A stretch of DNA of 64,000 bases from Paenibacillus illinoisensis NBRC 15959 (GCF_004000925.1 NZ_BIME01000011.1:62001-126000); one strand, 5' to 3'. Positions 9,321 through 17,034 are shown, counted from the stretch's first letter. Translations and numbers: made by a program. Notes: generated by a model from the letters alone, not told the origin.

Positions 9321-9488
9321 CATACAACGTTCTTGTACTGACGACGCTCAAGCGACTTATGCGACATAGGGAGCGAACACGATGCTCAGGCGATGCGGAT
9401 GTGCCCGATGAGCTGCTTCCCTGCCAATCGTTTCCCGTGGACCGAGGATCCGTTAGGCTCCGATGTGTGGATATGATTTTAGTATATG
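9321..9488. repeat. Cassette-type repeat, element B
   Basis: Left arm CATACAACGTTCTTGTACTG, then ACGACG. The centre of about 110 bp includes GACCGAGGATCC, also found in element L as GACCGAGGAGTTG. The right end is CGATGTGTGGATATGATTTT. The GTTAT box is decayed to TTTAG. It lies between two single genes. Confidence 0.75.
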
Positions 9489-9511
9489 TCTCCTGCAATC
9501 TAGATTAGCTT

Positions 9512-10231
9512 TCAACAGTTCTTTACCTGTTCCGTTATATACAATCCTTCTTGGAAAATCAAACAATTCAACTGCATTCCGTATGCACACCCGCCATCAA
9601 TTCCTATCTTGTCATCACTAAACCAAATATCAGATGTGCCATGGATATCCATGGTTCGTGTATGTCCAAAGATAACTTTTTTGTTTAGATCCTCAAAAGT
9701 GTGTCGAATGAATTCATCTTTAATATACATAAAATCATGCTCTGACTGGTTCTTCCAGTCCATAACACTGGGATTCAATCCCGCATGAACATAAATGTGA
9801 TTATGGTCTTCGTAATATAAAGGTAATTTACTTAAAAAATCGATGTGGTGACCATAAGAAGTCTTCATTGTATCTTTCACTTGATTCAATATCTCATTAG
9901 ACTTTTCGCTATTTATGTTATTCATATCCCAATAACTTTGAAGGGTTGGTATTCCTCCATGTTCAATAAATTTAGATCTAATCAATTCGCTATCGTTATT
10001 TATTAAATCAACCAATCGTTGGTCATGATTACCTCGTAAAGCAATGGCATGATGCATAGTTACTAATTCGATTACTTTATCAACTACTGCTTTACTATTA
10101 GGCCCTCTATCTACATAATCCCCGAGCAAAATCAACTGATCATCTTTCGAATTATATTTGATAAGATCCAACATTTGATTTAATTGATCAATACATCCAT
10201 GAATATCGCTAAGCATAATTGTTCGCTTCAT
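9512..10231 (-). CDS. Metallophosphoesterase, bacterial PrpA/PrpE-like protein phosphatase family
   Basis: 239 residues carrying all signature motifs of the calcineurin-like phosphoesterase superfamily: 'SDIHG' (residues 8-12, metal ligands), 'LLGDYVDRGP' (near 35-44), 'ALRGNHDQR' (near 69-77), 'YVHAGLNP' and 'FGHTRTMD'. The layout matches small bacterial Ser/Thr or diadenosine-tetraphosphate phosphatases. The substrate is not decidable here. AGGAGG precedes the ATG. It stands alone between elements B and C, as a one-gene unit. Confidence 0.9.
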   Translation of the reverse strand: MKRTIMLSDIHGCIDQLNQMLDLIKYNSKDDQLILLGDYVDRGPNSKAVVDKVIELVTMHHAIALRGNHDQRLVDLINNDSELIRSKFIEHGGIPTLQSYWDMNNINSEKSNEILNQVKDTMKTSYGHHIDFLSKLPLYYEDHNHIYVHAGLNPSVMDWKNQSEHDFMYIKDEFIRHTFEDLNKKVIFGHTRTMDIHGTSDIWFSDDKIGIDGGCAYGMQLNCLIFQEGLYITEQVKNC

Positions 10232-10360
10232 AGAGGCTCCTCCTCTTTGAGTTACTTAAGAATCCCATGAGGTAAACAAGCATGAACTCCTTTAACTCCG
10301 TTGACGATTTGATTTATTTTTATGAAATCGCTCCCAAGGTATTGGACTTTACGCTAATTT

Positions 10361-10464
10361 CGTATAACGTTCCTGTATTCACGACGTCTCACCGATTTAA
10401 GGCACCGTCAAACTCCTGCCGGACCGAGGACGAATGCCCGATGCGTAAGTACCGTGTTATGTAA
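10361..10464. repeat. Cassette-type repeat, element C
   Basis: Left arm CGTATAACGTTCCTGTATTC then ACGACG. The centre includes CGAATGCCCGATGCG, similar to elements K and D. The right end is CGTAAGTACCGTGTTATG. The outer arms ATAAC/GTTAT are intact; the inner right arm is partly decayed. It lies between the phosphatase and GNAT genes. Confidence 0.85.
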
Positions 10465-10490
10465 CGTAACTCACTTCCTAGAAGCCACCT

Positions 10491-10937
10491 TCAAAACTTT
10501 GTCCATTCGTACTTTATATCATCAAGCTTCTCTTCATTATCATTTCCTCTGCCAATAATTCTAAATCCGTTTCTCTCATAAAATTGCTGCGCTTTTTTGT
10601 TGACTTCAAATGTATATAAAAATAGCCTGCCTTCCGAACACTGTTTGGCGTAATCCAGGAGTTTTTTCCCTATTCCTTTCCCTTGAAATTGAGTATGAAT
10701 GTATAGCTGATTTACCCAGTTCTCGTTACATGCTAGAATGCCTACTACTTGCTCCTCTGAAGTATCAATTGCAATATATATTTTATTATCTTGAACTAAA
10801 ATGTTATTCAGATAAAATACATGATCTTCAAAAGAATGTATCTCTTTTTGCCCTATCGCTTTTTCCTTGCTTTCTCTCCACATTTTCACAGTTTGTAAAG
10901 AATAGGAAGGATCATATTCGATAATTACAAATTCCAT
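10491..10937 (-). CDS. GNAT family N-acetyltransferase
   Basis: About 148 residues. Start chosen at ATG 10937, nine bases after GGAG; a TTG lies 9 bp further upstream but abuts the ribosome site. The acetyl-CoA-binding motif A is 'HTQFQGKGIGKKLLDYAKQ' (Q-G-K-G-I-G, near residue 97), followed by 'KKAQQFYERNGF' typical of motif B. It transfers acetyl from acetyl-CoA to an unknown amine (small molecule, antibiotic or protein). A one-gene unit between element C and remnant/element D. It is the first of three unrelated-looking GNATs in the series, a cargo class common in integron cassettes. Confidence 0.88.
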   Translation of the reverse strand: MEFVIIEYDPSYSLQTVKMWRESKEKAIGQKEIHSFEDHVFYLNNILVQDNKIYIAIDTSEEQVVGILACNENWVNQLYIHTQFQGKGIGKKLLDYAKQCSEGRLFLYTFEVNKKAQQFYERNGFRIIGRGNDNEEKLDDIKYEWTKF

Positions 10938-11014
10938 GTAAATCAACTCCAGTTTATATTAGTGAATATTTTATTCAAGGATGTCAGTGGCTTCGAAGAT
11001 ATATTTAAAAATCC

Positions 11015-11140
11015 TCATAATCTCTCCCATGTTCGTTCAATATTGTCCGACGCTATTCTTGTTTCCTTACCCATGTATTTATAGGCAATTTCTAGTATTA
11101 CCTTTTCGTCCCCAAGCCTCTCTAGAAGTTCACTGTATCT
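11015..11140 (-). pseudogene. 3' fragment of a deleted cassette gene
   Basis: An open minus-strand frame ends at TGA 11015 and encodes a protein-like tail ('ELLERLGDEKVILEIAYKYM', then 'GKETRIASDNIERTWERL') of about 45 residues. It has no plausible ATG. Its 5' end merges into the left arm of element D near 11124-11150. I read it as the surviving C-terminus of a gene whose front was lost by a deletion ending in the repeat. Family not recognised. Confidence 0.5.
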
Positions 11141-11276
11141 ACGAACCAAAGAGGCTTAAAGAAGCGTCATTAACTGAGTGCGACGGACTTAGCCTCGTAG
11201 GGTTATGAGCTGAATCCGCTTCTCTGGTTACAAATCAAGGGCCGAATGCCACGTAGCGTAGAAACTTTGTTATCAG
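11124..11276. repeat. Cassette-type repeat, element D
   Basis: Degenerate copy. Left arm GTTCACTGTATCTACGAACC lacks the outer ATAAC box. The centre has CAAGGGCCGAATGCCACG. The right end is GCGTAGAAACTTTGTTATC. It sits between a gene fragment and GrpB; the missing left box coincides with the truncated gene. Confidence 0.6.
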
Positions 11277-11301
11277 ATGGCTTCGTCTTCCTGAAATACA
11301 C

Positions 11302-11844
11302 TTAAATATCTTGGTATTCGTTCATTATGTTCGTAATAAATTCCGTTTTTCCAGCAGTATAGGCTTGGCGATTGTTTCTGTATTGATTAGCTAGTTGGAA
11401 CTTTAAATTCGCATACTCAGTTGCTAATAAGGGATGTTTTTTTAGTATATCTCTGAACATTATATGTCTTTTCAATTCTTCACTTTCCCTATTGCATACG
11501 TATAGATGATGTTCGTGCTTCTCATTGCCTTCACTAGTGTACGGTACATAAACGTCCTTTCTTGCAAAGGCTTCTCTGTTTTTAATCCCCATATCACCTT
11601 CATGAATATATCCCAATTCTTCTAGCTTTTTGATTACCTGCGGCAGGCAGTCCATAGATTCAATTACTACATCTATATCAATAATTGGTTTGGCTGAAAG
11701 ACTTGGGATTGATGTACTTCCAACGTGTTCAATTCGTAATGCCAGACTATTTAATTTGCTGGAAATTACCGATTCTATTATATTGAACGATCTTGGCCAT
11801 TCATTATTGTATTCTTCAATAATTACTGGTTTTTGAATCTTCAT
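11302..11844 (-). CDS. GrpB family protein (UPF0157, nucleotidyltransferase fold)
   Basis: 180 residues, the usual length for the GrpB/UPF0157 family. The conserved motif 'IEHVGSTSIPSLSAKPIIDI' (near residues 38-57) marks the nucleotidyltransferase-like core. The C-terminus 'QYRNNRQAYTAGKTEFITNI' is also typical. Biochemical role unproven for the family. AAGGAG lies before ATG 11844. It stands alone between elements D and E. GrpB proteins are frequent in mobile cassette pools, which fits the context. Confidence 0.9.
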   Translation of the reverse strand: MKIQKPVIIEEYNNEWPRSFNIIESVISSKLNSLALRIEHVGSTSIPSLSAKPIIDIDVVIESMDCLPQVIKKLEELGYIHEGDMGIKNREAFARKDVYVPYTSEGNEKHEHHLYVCNRESEELKRHIMFRDILKKHPLLATEYANLKFQLANQYRNNRQAYTAGKTEFITNIMNEYQDI

Positions 11845-11880
11845 TGGATGCTCCTTGCGTAATTATTATTTACGAAGATT

Positions 11881-12028
11881 TCTGATAGTTTTCTTGTATT
11901 CACGAAACGACCCAGCTATAGATACTCTTATCTTCGGCTGGGTCGTATGTTGTCTGACTGTTCTTCCATGATTATACATCTAAAAACCAAAGGGTGGTAT
12001 CCAGCAGCTTGAATACAGAGATATACGC
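11881..12028. repeat. Cassette-type repeat, element E
   Basis: Left part TTTTCTTGTATTCACGAA; inner arms GTATTCA/TGAATAC pair. The centre contains CGACCCAGC/GCTGGGTCG, a private hairpin, and the segment TTCTTCCATGATTATACATC shared exactly with element N. The right end is GCAGCTTGAATACAGAGATA. The outer boxes are decayed. Confidence 0.75.
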
Positions 12029-12065
12029 CGTTACTGCCTTCGAAGTATTACCTAAAAACCTTTGA

Positions 12066-12725
12066 TCAAGATTTCAACTTTATTTGGTAAACAAACTCAA
12101 TTTCACCATCTAGCAAATATCGATATTCAAATAATTGCATTGTTCTTTCTCTAATTCTCTCTCTAATAGCCGTTGTTAGGCTTACTGATCCTCTTGATCC
12201 AAGATAACCATTATAAATAAATGTCTCCTCTACAAATTTTGTTTCCCTTAAGTGATACTGTAACCATTCTTTCTGCGATTCAATTAGTGATTCTCTTGGC
12301 TCTCTATCCAACTTAGAAAGAAGCGTTTTATATATTTGATTCAACTCTTTATCCCAGATCTCTGTATATTTGCTTTCAAATGCCCCCCATTCCAATGTTG
12401 TAATAATCTCTTTAGAATTTTGAAATTCATTAAATTCCACTTCATAATCATGATCTATAGGGTTACGAAGCATTTCATCATAAAATTCTCCTTTCGAATC
12501 AAGGTTCCCAATGCTCATGGGTAATATTTTATTGTTAGCAGGACCTGATCGACCTTCCGTTTTTACTTTTGATTCTGTTCCATTACCTGTACCCACTACA
12601 TCAGGAGGCAGTTCAGAATTCTTTATTGAATTAGTTTCGCTGTTCAAAGTAGTTGGTTGACTACTATTTTGACAAGATGAACACATTATCGTCATAAAAA
12701 ATAATAAGAGTATCTTACCTTTCAT
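12066..12725 (-). CDS. Lipoprotein with LprI-like (DUF1311) domain
   Basis: 219 residues. The leader ends in lipobox 'MCSSC', so membrane-anchored and extracytoplasmic. After a low-complexity Ser/Thr/Asn linker (about 20-75), residues about 125-200 resemble DUF1311/LprI: 'WDKELNQIYKTLLSKLD', then 'SLIESQKEWLQYH', the signature of lysozyme-inhibitor-LprI-like N-terminal domains. The family binds or inhibits lysozyme in mycobacteria, but most members are uncharacterised. It is a single gene between elements E and F. Confidence 0.8.
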   Translation of the reverse strand: MKGKILLLFFMTIMCSSCQNSSQPTTLNSETNSIKNSELPPDVVGTGNGTESKVKTEGRSGPANNKILPMSIGNLDSKGEFYDEMLRNPIDHDYEVEFNEFQNSKEIITTLEWGAFESKYTEIWDKELNQIYKTLLSKLDREPRESLIESQKEWLQYHLRETKFVEETFIYNGYLGSRGSVSLTTAIRERIRERTMQLFEYRYLLDGEIEFVYQIKLKS

Positions 12726-12770
12726 AAGTTATCTCCTTAAATATTATCTTTAATATTTTCAGGTAATGGC

Positions 12771-12867
12771 GCATAACGTTCTGTATTAACGATTCAGCCA
12801 ATGCTGAGTATCCGGCGTATGCCAGATCAAGAACGAACGTCAGCTGCGTAAACATTATGTTTTACGA
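12771..12867. repeat. Cassette-type repeat, element F
   Basis: Left arm GCATAACGTTCTGTATTAACG; right end TGCGTAAACATTATGTTTTACG. Inner GTATT and outer boxes are recognisable. Only about 45 bp separate it from element G, leaving no room for a gene. Confidence 0.75.
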
Positions 12868-12878
12868 AACAATTCGCA

Positions 12879-12914
12879 TCATTGAACTTCATTCAAAATC
12901 TCAATTACTAAAAT
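12879..12914 (-). pseudogene. Minimal C-terminal remnant of a lost cassette gene
   Basis: Between elements F and G a minus-strand frame of about eleven sense codons reads 'PILVIEILNEVQ' and then stops at TGA 12879-12881. Everything upstream is repeat G. It looks like the last codons of a gene removed almost completely. Very short, so weak evidence. Confidence 0.3.
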
Positions 12915-13066
12915 GGGCCAAGCCTCGGATGCAATGCACCTATTCGGTGTGGGTGTGTCCGGCTGAATTCCTTCCTTGCTGCTGAAACGCTCAACCTAGA
13001 GTCCACTTCTAACTTCGGCCGGGCGAGGTGCCAATGCCCCGAATCTATAAACTTGTTGTCATGAGA
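12915..13066. repeat. Cassette-type repeat, element G
   Basis: The left arm is not recognisable. The centre has GTGTGTCCGGCTGAATTCC (compare GTGTCCGCCTGATTCC in L) and GGTGCCAATGCCCCG. The right end is AATCTATAAACTTGTTGTCA then TGAGATG. The order of modules matches L and N. Confidence 0.55.
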
Positions 13067-13100
13067 TGTCATGGCCCCCACGGAAATACAATCACTTTTC

Positions 13101-13637
13101 TTAATTCGTTTTAGTTAATCTTGCTAGTACTCCGTCTATATTATCCCATTCATAAATCAATTCATTAAGGACTTTTCCTCCAATTTTAATTTGAACTGAT
13201 TTACATAAGTGAGCACCATAATACTCATAAAAATAGCGTGCCTTGTTATCCTCTAGAACATTAACAAATATCTTCTGATACCCCAATACATTGGATCGAA
13301 AAAATATACTTTTAAGTAATTCCTTCCCTAACCCAATCCCTTGATATTCTTTGAGTATGTATATTGAGGTCAAATCGCTTGAGTTGGATACCGTATTTGT
13401 TTCTCTCTTCCAACAATCTGCAAATCCAATGATTTCCCCTTCTTTATTTTCTGCAATTATCACAAAATTGTCTGTTCTTCCGATATTTTTAATCCATAAT
13501 TCAGTTCTTTGTTTATATGATAGATTGGTTAAAAATTCTTCTGGAATAATACCCTTGTATGTAGTTCTCCAACTATCCACATGAACTTTGGCAATTCCTT
13601 CGGCATCATTAATCGTAGCTTCTCTGATATGCAGCAT
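13101..13637 (-). CDS. GNAT family N-acetyltransferase
   Basis: About 178 residues. ATG 13637 has GGGG seven bases upstream; another ATG at 13643 is possible. The N-terminus 'LHIREATINDAEGIAKVHVD' is typical of GNATs. Motif A is 'LKEYQGIGLGKELLKSIFF' (Q-G-I-G-L-G) near residues 95-113, and 'DNKARYFYEYYGAHLCKS' follows. It acetylates an unknown amine. It stands between the degenerate elements G and H as a single gene. AT-rich compared with the sugar loci on either side. Confidence 0.88.
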   Translation of the reverse strand: MLHIREATINDAEGIAKVHVDSWRTTYKGIIPEEFLTNLSYKQRTELWIKNIGRTDNFVIIAENKEGEIIGFADCWKRETNTVSNSSDLTSIYILKEYQGIGLGKELLKSIFFRSNVLGYQKIFVNVLEDNKARYFYEYYGAHLCKSVQIKIGGKVLNELIYEWDNIDGVLARLTKTN

Positions 13638-13664
13638 AATCATCCCCTAATATTTTTAGTAAAA

Positions 13665-13750
13665 CTAATTTGTTATAAAATGCAATCACTGATTTATACT
13701 ATATAAAGAGATTTCTCATAGATGATGTTGGGCCTTCTTGAATTAATATC
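13665..13750. repeat. Degenerate cassette-type repeat, element H
   Basis: Only the right end and 3' flank are recognisable: GATGATGTTGGGCCTTC then TTGAATTA, matching the flank of element I (GCGCCTTCTTGAATTACTC). A TTTGTTATAAAATGC near 13670 may be a second box. The left half is lost. Confidence 0.4.
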
Positions 13751-13763
13751 ACCTTAATCTCTC

Positions 13764-14138
13764 TTATTTTTTTACCATTTCTTTTAAATCTGCCATTGTA
13801 TTTTCACTTGAGTATTGAGTGTTTTTCAAAAAAATAATTCCTTCTATATTTGCATTCCTAAACAAACAAGCATCAATACTATTATTAATAAATTCCGAAT
13901 TAGATAGATCTGTTTCACTAAAAATTGAAGCTTTAATGTTTGAATTAATAAACTTGGCACTTCTAAATGAAGAACCAGTAAAATCTAATGACAATATGCA
14001 TTCTTCAAATATCACTTCACTAAAATTAAAATTTCGAATTTTTCCGTACTCCGTTATTTCGACTCGTTTAAAATGCTTTTCACCTGAACTAACAAGCTCT
14101 TTTAATGTTTTGATTGTCATTTCAGTTTCTATTATCAT
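13764..14138 (-). CDS. Pentapeptide-repeat-like protein
   Basis: 124 residues. The stretch from about residue 45 to 105 shows five-residue periodicity with central Phe/Leu/Ile ('SFRSAKFINSNIKASIF', 'DLSNSEFINNSIDACLF', 'NANIEGIIF'), the pattern of right-handed quadrilateral beta-helix pentapeptide proteins. Some of these mimic DNA and protect gyrase, but there is no basis to claim that here. Extremely AT-rich. It starts at ATG 14138 with AGGAG upstream. Single gene between H and I. Confidence 0.75.
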   Translation of the reverse strand: MIIETEMTIKTLKELVSSGEKHFKRVEITEYGKIRNFNFSEVIFEECILSLDFTGSSFRSAKFINSNIKASIFSETDLSNSEFINNSIDACLFRNANIEGIIFLKNTQYSSENTMADLKEMVKK

Positions 14139-14182
14139 AAATTACTCCTGTTTAAATTTCACTTTCGCGCTTCGCCAAATCT

Positions 14183-14299
14183 AATCAAACGTTTTTGTAT
14201 TCAAGAACTTGCGTAGCAAGTTGTCACACGAATCAACTACTCTGCCAAAGCATCATTGTGACCAAGGTGTTGCTGCAGCTTGAATATATTGTTATAAGA
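14183..14299. repeat. Cassette-type repeat, element I
   Basis: Left arm AATCAAACGTTTTTGTATTC then AAG; right arm GCAGCTTGAATATATTG then GTTATAAG. The inner stem is TATTCAAG/CTTGAATA, a compensated double change relative to TATTCACG/CGTGAATA in K and J. The centre has a private hairpin AACTTGCGTAGCAAGTT. Confidence 0.85.
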
Positions 14300-14329
14300 T
14301 ATTGCGCCTTCTTGAATTACTCACAAGTT

Positions 14330-14887
14330 CTATAAATTAAATTCATCTTTAATTAATCTCGCAACTTCATCTGCACTTAAATTTGTATTATTGATTCTCA
14401 AATAGTTCTCTCTAGTAATTTCTCCCTCTTTAGAATTGAGTCTATGTTTTTCCATCGTTTTAATTAAGTCCATTTCAGAATGTTCAATATTTCTTTTTGT
14501 TGGTTTTTGATCAAGTCTAAACGCCGTTGTATTTCGTTTTAATCTTTCTTCTATATTTGACTCTAATTCAACAAAATAAATTTCTGCTCCTTTCGTTTCA
14601 AAAATGTTACATGTTTGCTTGACGAATTCCCAGTCCTCCTGAAGATCAAACCCCCAAACGTAAGTAAAAATAAGTCCATACTGGTTGCTATTTGCGAATG
14701 ATTCAAAAAGCTCTCTTCTTACGATACTTGATAACCTCCAAGTTTCACTACCAAAACCAAAAAAGGGATGAAACAGCTCGATCGACATATGATTGTGAAA
14801 TAATTTTAATTCCGTTATTTTCGTTAATTCGTGACCAACCGTCATCTTCCCAACGGCCTGTGGGCCAAATATCAGTATGAATTTAAT
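14330..14887 (-). CDS. P-loop nucleotide kinase-like protein, apparent ATT start
   Basis: About 186 residues. The conserved opening 'KFILIFGPQAVGKMTVGHEL' carries a Walker A motif (GPQAVGK) at the very N-terminus, as in shikimate/adenylate-kinase-like small P-loop proteins. The natural first codon would be 14887, six bases after AGGGGGG, but it is ATT. The nearest ATG (14920) lies upstream of that ribosome site, inside the approach to element J. The rest ('YFVELESNIEERLKRN') fits an AAA_18/AAA_33-like kinase. Substrate unknown. Either ATT is used, as in infC-type genes, or this is a mutated ATG. Confidence 0.8.
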   Translation of the reverse strand: MKFILIFGPQAVGKMTVGHELTKITELKLFHNHMSIELFHPFFGFGSETWRLSSIVRRELFESFANSNQYGLIFTYVWGFDLQEDWEFVKQTCNIFETKGAEIYFVELESNIEERLKRNTTAFRLDQKPTKRNIEHSEMDLIKTMEKHRLNSKEGEITRENYLRINNTNLSADEVARLIKDEFNL

Positions 14888-14923
14888 AGTAATCCCCCCT
14901 ATTCTTAATATCTTGCGCAATTT

Positions 14924-15042
14924 CTAATAACGTTCCTGTATTCATGAACCCCGAAGGGGTTGTCTGCTGAAATGCTTCTCCGAATTCCTTCCCGTAGACC
15001 TTGGCTCCATCGGAGCCGCAGCGTGAATATTATGTTATACGA
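14924..15042. repeat. Cassette-type repeat, element J
   Basis: Left arm CTAATAACGTTCCTGTATTC then ATGAACC; right arm GCAGCGTGAATATTATG then GTTATACG. Inner stem TATTCATG/CGTGAATA has one G-T pair. The centre has two private hairpins, AACCCCGAAGGGGTT and GGCTCCATCGGAGCC. Confidence 0.9.
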
Positions 15043-15071
15043 CGGGCCTCTTGAGTTACTCACAATTCTCT

Positions 15072-15515
15072 TTAATTCTCTATTCTCATGTTTGTATAAT
15101 AGGGTTTAAATCCTGCCCTGTCCCAAAATTGTTTCCCTTCGGGGTTCGTTTCTAGTACATCTATTTCAATTTTCTTTACTTCTCTAAAACGTGTCTTCTT
15201 CAATAATTCTATTCCTGCCGTTCCATATCCCATTTTTCGATATTCTCGTCTTATAAAATATTGTCTTATATACACTCGTTTTTCTGTCCTGTTGATTGAA
15301 TCCTTTTGATATTGGTATAGTGTGTAGCCAATTATTTTCTCTTCTTTCATGATTAAATCGATTTCCCAAGCGTTTTCGAGAAATTCAGACATACGTTTCT
15401 CCAGGTCAATTATTCCCATTGGGTTTGAACTCTTCTCATCTTCGATTAACTGCTTATTCATCTCAGCTAAAATTTGAAGATCCTCGTTCCTTGCACTTTG
15501 TAATCTAAGAGTCAC
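15072..15515 (-). CDS. GNAT family N-acetyltransferase
   Basis: About 147 residues. GTG 15515 was chosen because GAGGTG lies seven bases upstream; the open frame continues to 15536 without a ribosome site. Motif A 'RREYRKMGYGTAGIELLKK' (R-K-M-G-Y-G) and 'NPEGKQFWDRAGFKPY' identify the fold. It acetylates an unknown amine using acetyl-CoA. Single gene between J and K, the two best-preserved repeats, so probably a recently acquired unit. Confidence 0.88.
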   Translation of the reverse strand: MTLRLQSARNEDLQILAEMNKQLIEDEKSSNPMGIIDLEKRMSEFLENAWEIDLIMKEEKIIGYTLYQYQKDSINRTEKRVYIRQYFIRREYRKMGYGTAGIELLKKTRFREVKKIEIDVLETNPEGKQFWDRAGFKPYYTNMRIEN

Positions 15516-15576
15516 GTTTCTTTCACCTCGTAGCACTTCATGATTTTCTCTTCATGTGTTACACACTTCGGTCTGT

Positions 15577-15650
15577 CGTATAACGTTCTCGTATTCACGA
15601 CGCCGAACCAAGGGGCGAATGCCCCGATGCGTGAACATGGTGTTATGTGA
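15577..15650. repeat. Cassette-type repeat, element K (most compact copy)
   Basis: At 74 bp the shortest complete member, and a good type example. Outer boxes are ATAAC (left, in TCGTATAACGTTCTC) and GTTAT (right, in GGTGTTATGTG). The inner arms are TATTCACG and CGTGAACA. The variable centre is one hairpin, GGGGCGAATGCCCC. This R-L-centre-L-R arrangement, with unequal spacers, is the architecture of integron attC sites, although GTTATGT differs from the GTTRRRY consensus at one position. The 3' flank CTTCCTCGAATTACTT recurs after other copies. Confidence 0.9.
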
Positions 15651-15681
15651 TTCCAACGACTTCCTCGAATTACTTATGGGT

Positions 15682-16347
15682 TTAACGTGAAGCAGTCATA
15701 TACAAATTATATAAATTAGTACACTGGTCAAAACATTCCAGATATAAAATTCTGATTTCATCATTAGAGCATAACTTTAGATACCTTTCTGAATTTATGA
15801 TCTCTTTGATGGGTAACATCTCAAGATAATATTCCGGGCTATTCTCCTTCATTAAGATATCTTTATATCTACTAAGTACCTTTACATAAACATTATCAAT
15901 AAGTCGATATTGACACTTACTGAGCTCCATCAGGAAGAATTTCTGTATTTCTCTCGCCAAAAACGAACCATTATTATAGGGAGGAGTACCGAAAAAGCAA
16001 TTACTTACAGGAGACCTGTACCAGTACTGACCTTTGTGCCAATGCTTTGTAACAATAAAAGAGTGCCACTTTCGAACTTCTTCATAACGAGATCCCAACA
16101 CTTGATAGTGGCTTGAATACAGTCGCTCAGTGGATTGTGATAGCAAGTAATTGATTATTTTTTCATTAGTATTTAATTGTGTGACCTTGGTTATCGAACA
16201 CCAGCAAATATAGTTATTATCTATTTTTCCCAATAGGCATACTTCTTCACCAGGGCTAACATATATCTCAAAATAAAAATCTTTATTGCTAATATCATAA
16301 TTCGGCTTAACACTATTCTTTGTTGTAATAAGGTTGTATTCAATCAT
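15682..16347 (-). CDS. Cassette protein of unknown function
   Basis: About 221 residues from ATG 16347 (GGAGT eight bases upstream). The frame is open up to 16404 but that part belongs to the approach of element L. No signal peptide or membrane helix. Cysteines and aromatics are frequent ('SNCFFGTPPYNNGSFLAREI'), and the C-terminal half is helical ('EYYLEMLPIKEIINSERYLK'). I do not recognise the family. AT-rich single gene between K and L. Confidence 0.7.
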   Translation of the reverse strand: MIEYNLITTKNSVKPNYDISNKDFYFEIYVSPGEEVCLLGKIDNNYICWCSITKVTQLNTNEKIINYLLSQSTERLYSSHYQVLGSRYEEVRKWHSFIVTKHWHKGQYWYRSPVSNCFFGTPPYNNGSFLAREIQKFFLMELSKCQYRLIDNVYVKVLSRYKDILMKENSPEYYLEMLPIKEIINSERYLKLCSNDEIRILYLECFDQCTNLYNLYMTASR

Positions 16348-16381
16348 TATAATGACTCCTTTATCAGAGTTTTCGCTGGTT

Positions 16382-16555
16382 TCACATAACGTTTCTGTGT
16401 CCACGACGTCCTACCGACTTAAGGCTCCGTCAGGAGCCGGCCGCGATGCGGTTAGTCGGTGCGGAAGTGTCCGCCTGATTCCACTTCTCTGCCATCCCCT
16501 TCGGGCGGACCGAGGAGTTGAAAGGCTCCGATGCGTGGATATGATGTTATAAGAT
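16382..16555. repeat. Cassette-type repeat, element L
   Basis: Left arm CACATAACGTTTCTGTGTCC then ACGACG; right arm GATGCGTGGATATGATG then GTTATAAG. The inner stem TCCACG/CGTGGA is a compensated variant of TTCACG/CGTGAA. The long centre (about 125 bp) holds several hairpins (GGCTCCGTCAGGAGCC, CCGCGATGCGG). Outer boxes intact. Confidence 0.9.
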
Positions 16556-16572
16556 GGCCCCGCCTTCGAAGC

Positions 16573-16998
16573 TTAAGCTATACCATTTCTCTTTTTCCAT
16601 CTTTCAATTTGCTTTTGAAACTCCTTTGAACTAAATATACTTTCTAGTTTTTGAATTTGACTATCAATTATTTCATCTGATTTTATTGCACTTATTACTC
16701 TACTTTCTAATGCCAGGTAACGTTCCTCTTTATAAATTTTAATTAGTTGATCCATCATTCCATCTGACCAAGTTAAGTTATAAAAATGAAACCAAATGAT
16801 ATGCTCCTTTACACTTGAGGCGATATTGATTTCATCCTTATTTTCAGTAATTGCTTCAATAGTTGATTCATGCAATAAGCTATGTATTTCATGTTGGTCG
16901 CTGATGTCCATTAAGTTAATTAGCTTTTCAATTTCTTTATATTTCTTTTGAACTGCAGCCATATCAATCGTTTTAATTATAGTACTGAGATCAGACAT
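16573..16998 (-). CDS. Small helical cytoplasmic protein of unknown function
   Basis: 141 residues from ATG 16998 with GGTG upstream. No signal, membrane segment or cysteine-rich motif. It is rich in Glu, Lys and Ile, with probable long helices ('KKYKEIEKLINLMDISDQHE' and 'QKLESIFSSKEFQKQIERWK'). Family not recognised. It is the unit nearest to the recombinase remnant, so in an integron reading it would be the first, most recently inserted cassette. Confidence 0.7.
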   Translation of the reverse strand: MSDLSTIIKTIDMAAVQKKYKEIEKLINLMDISDQHEIHSLLHESTIEAITENKDEINIASSVKEHIIWFHFYNLTWSDGMMDQLIKIYKEERYLALESRVISAIKSDEIIDSQIQKLESIFSSKEFQKQIERWKKRNGIA

Positions 16999-17034
16999 TC
17001 AGATTCACCTTCAATTATTTATCATGCGGGGATT

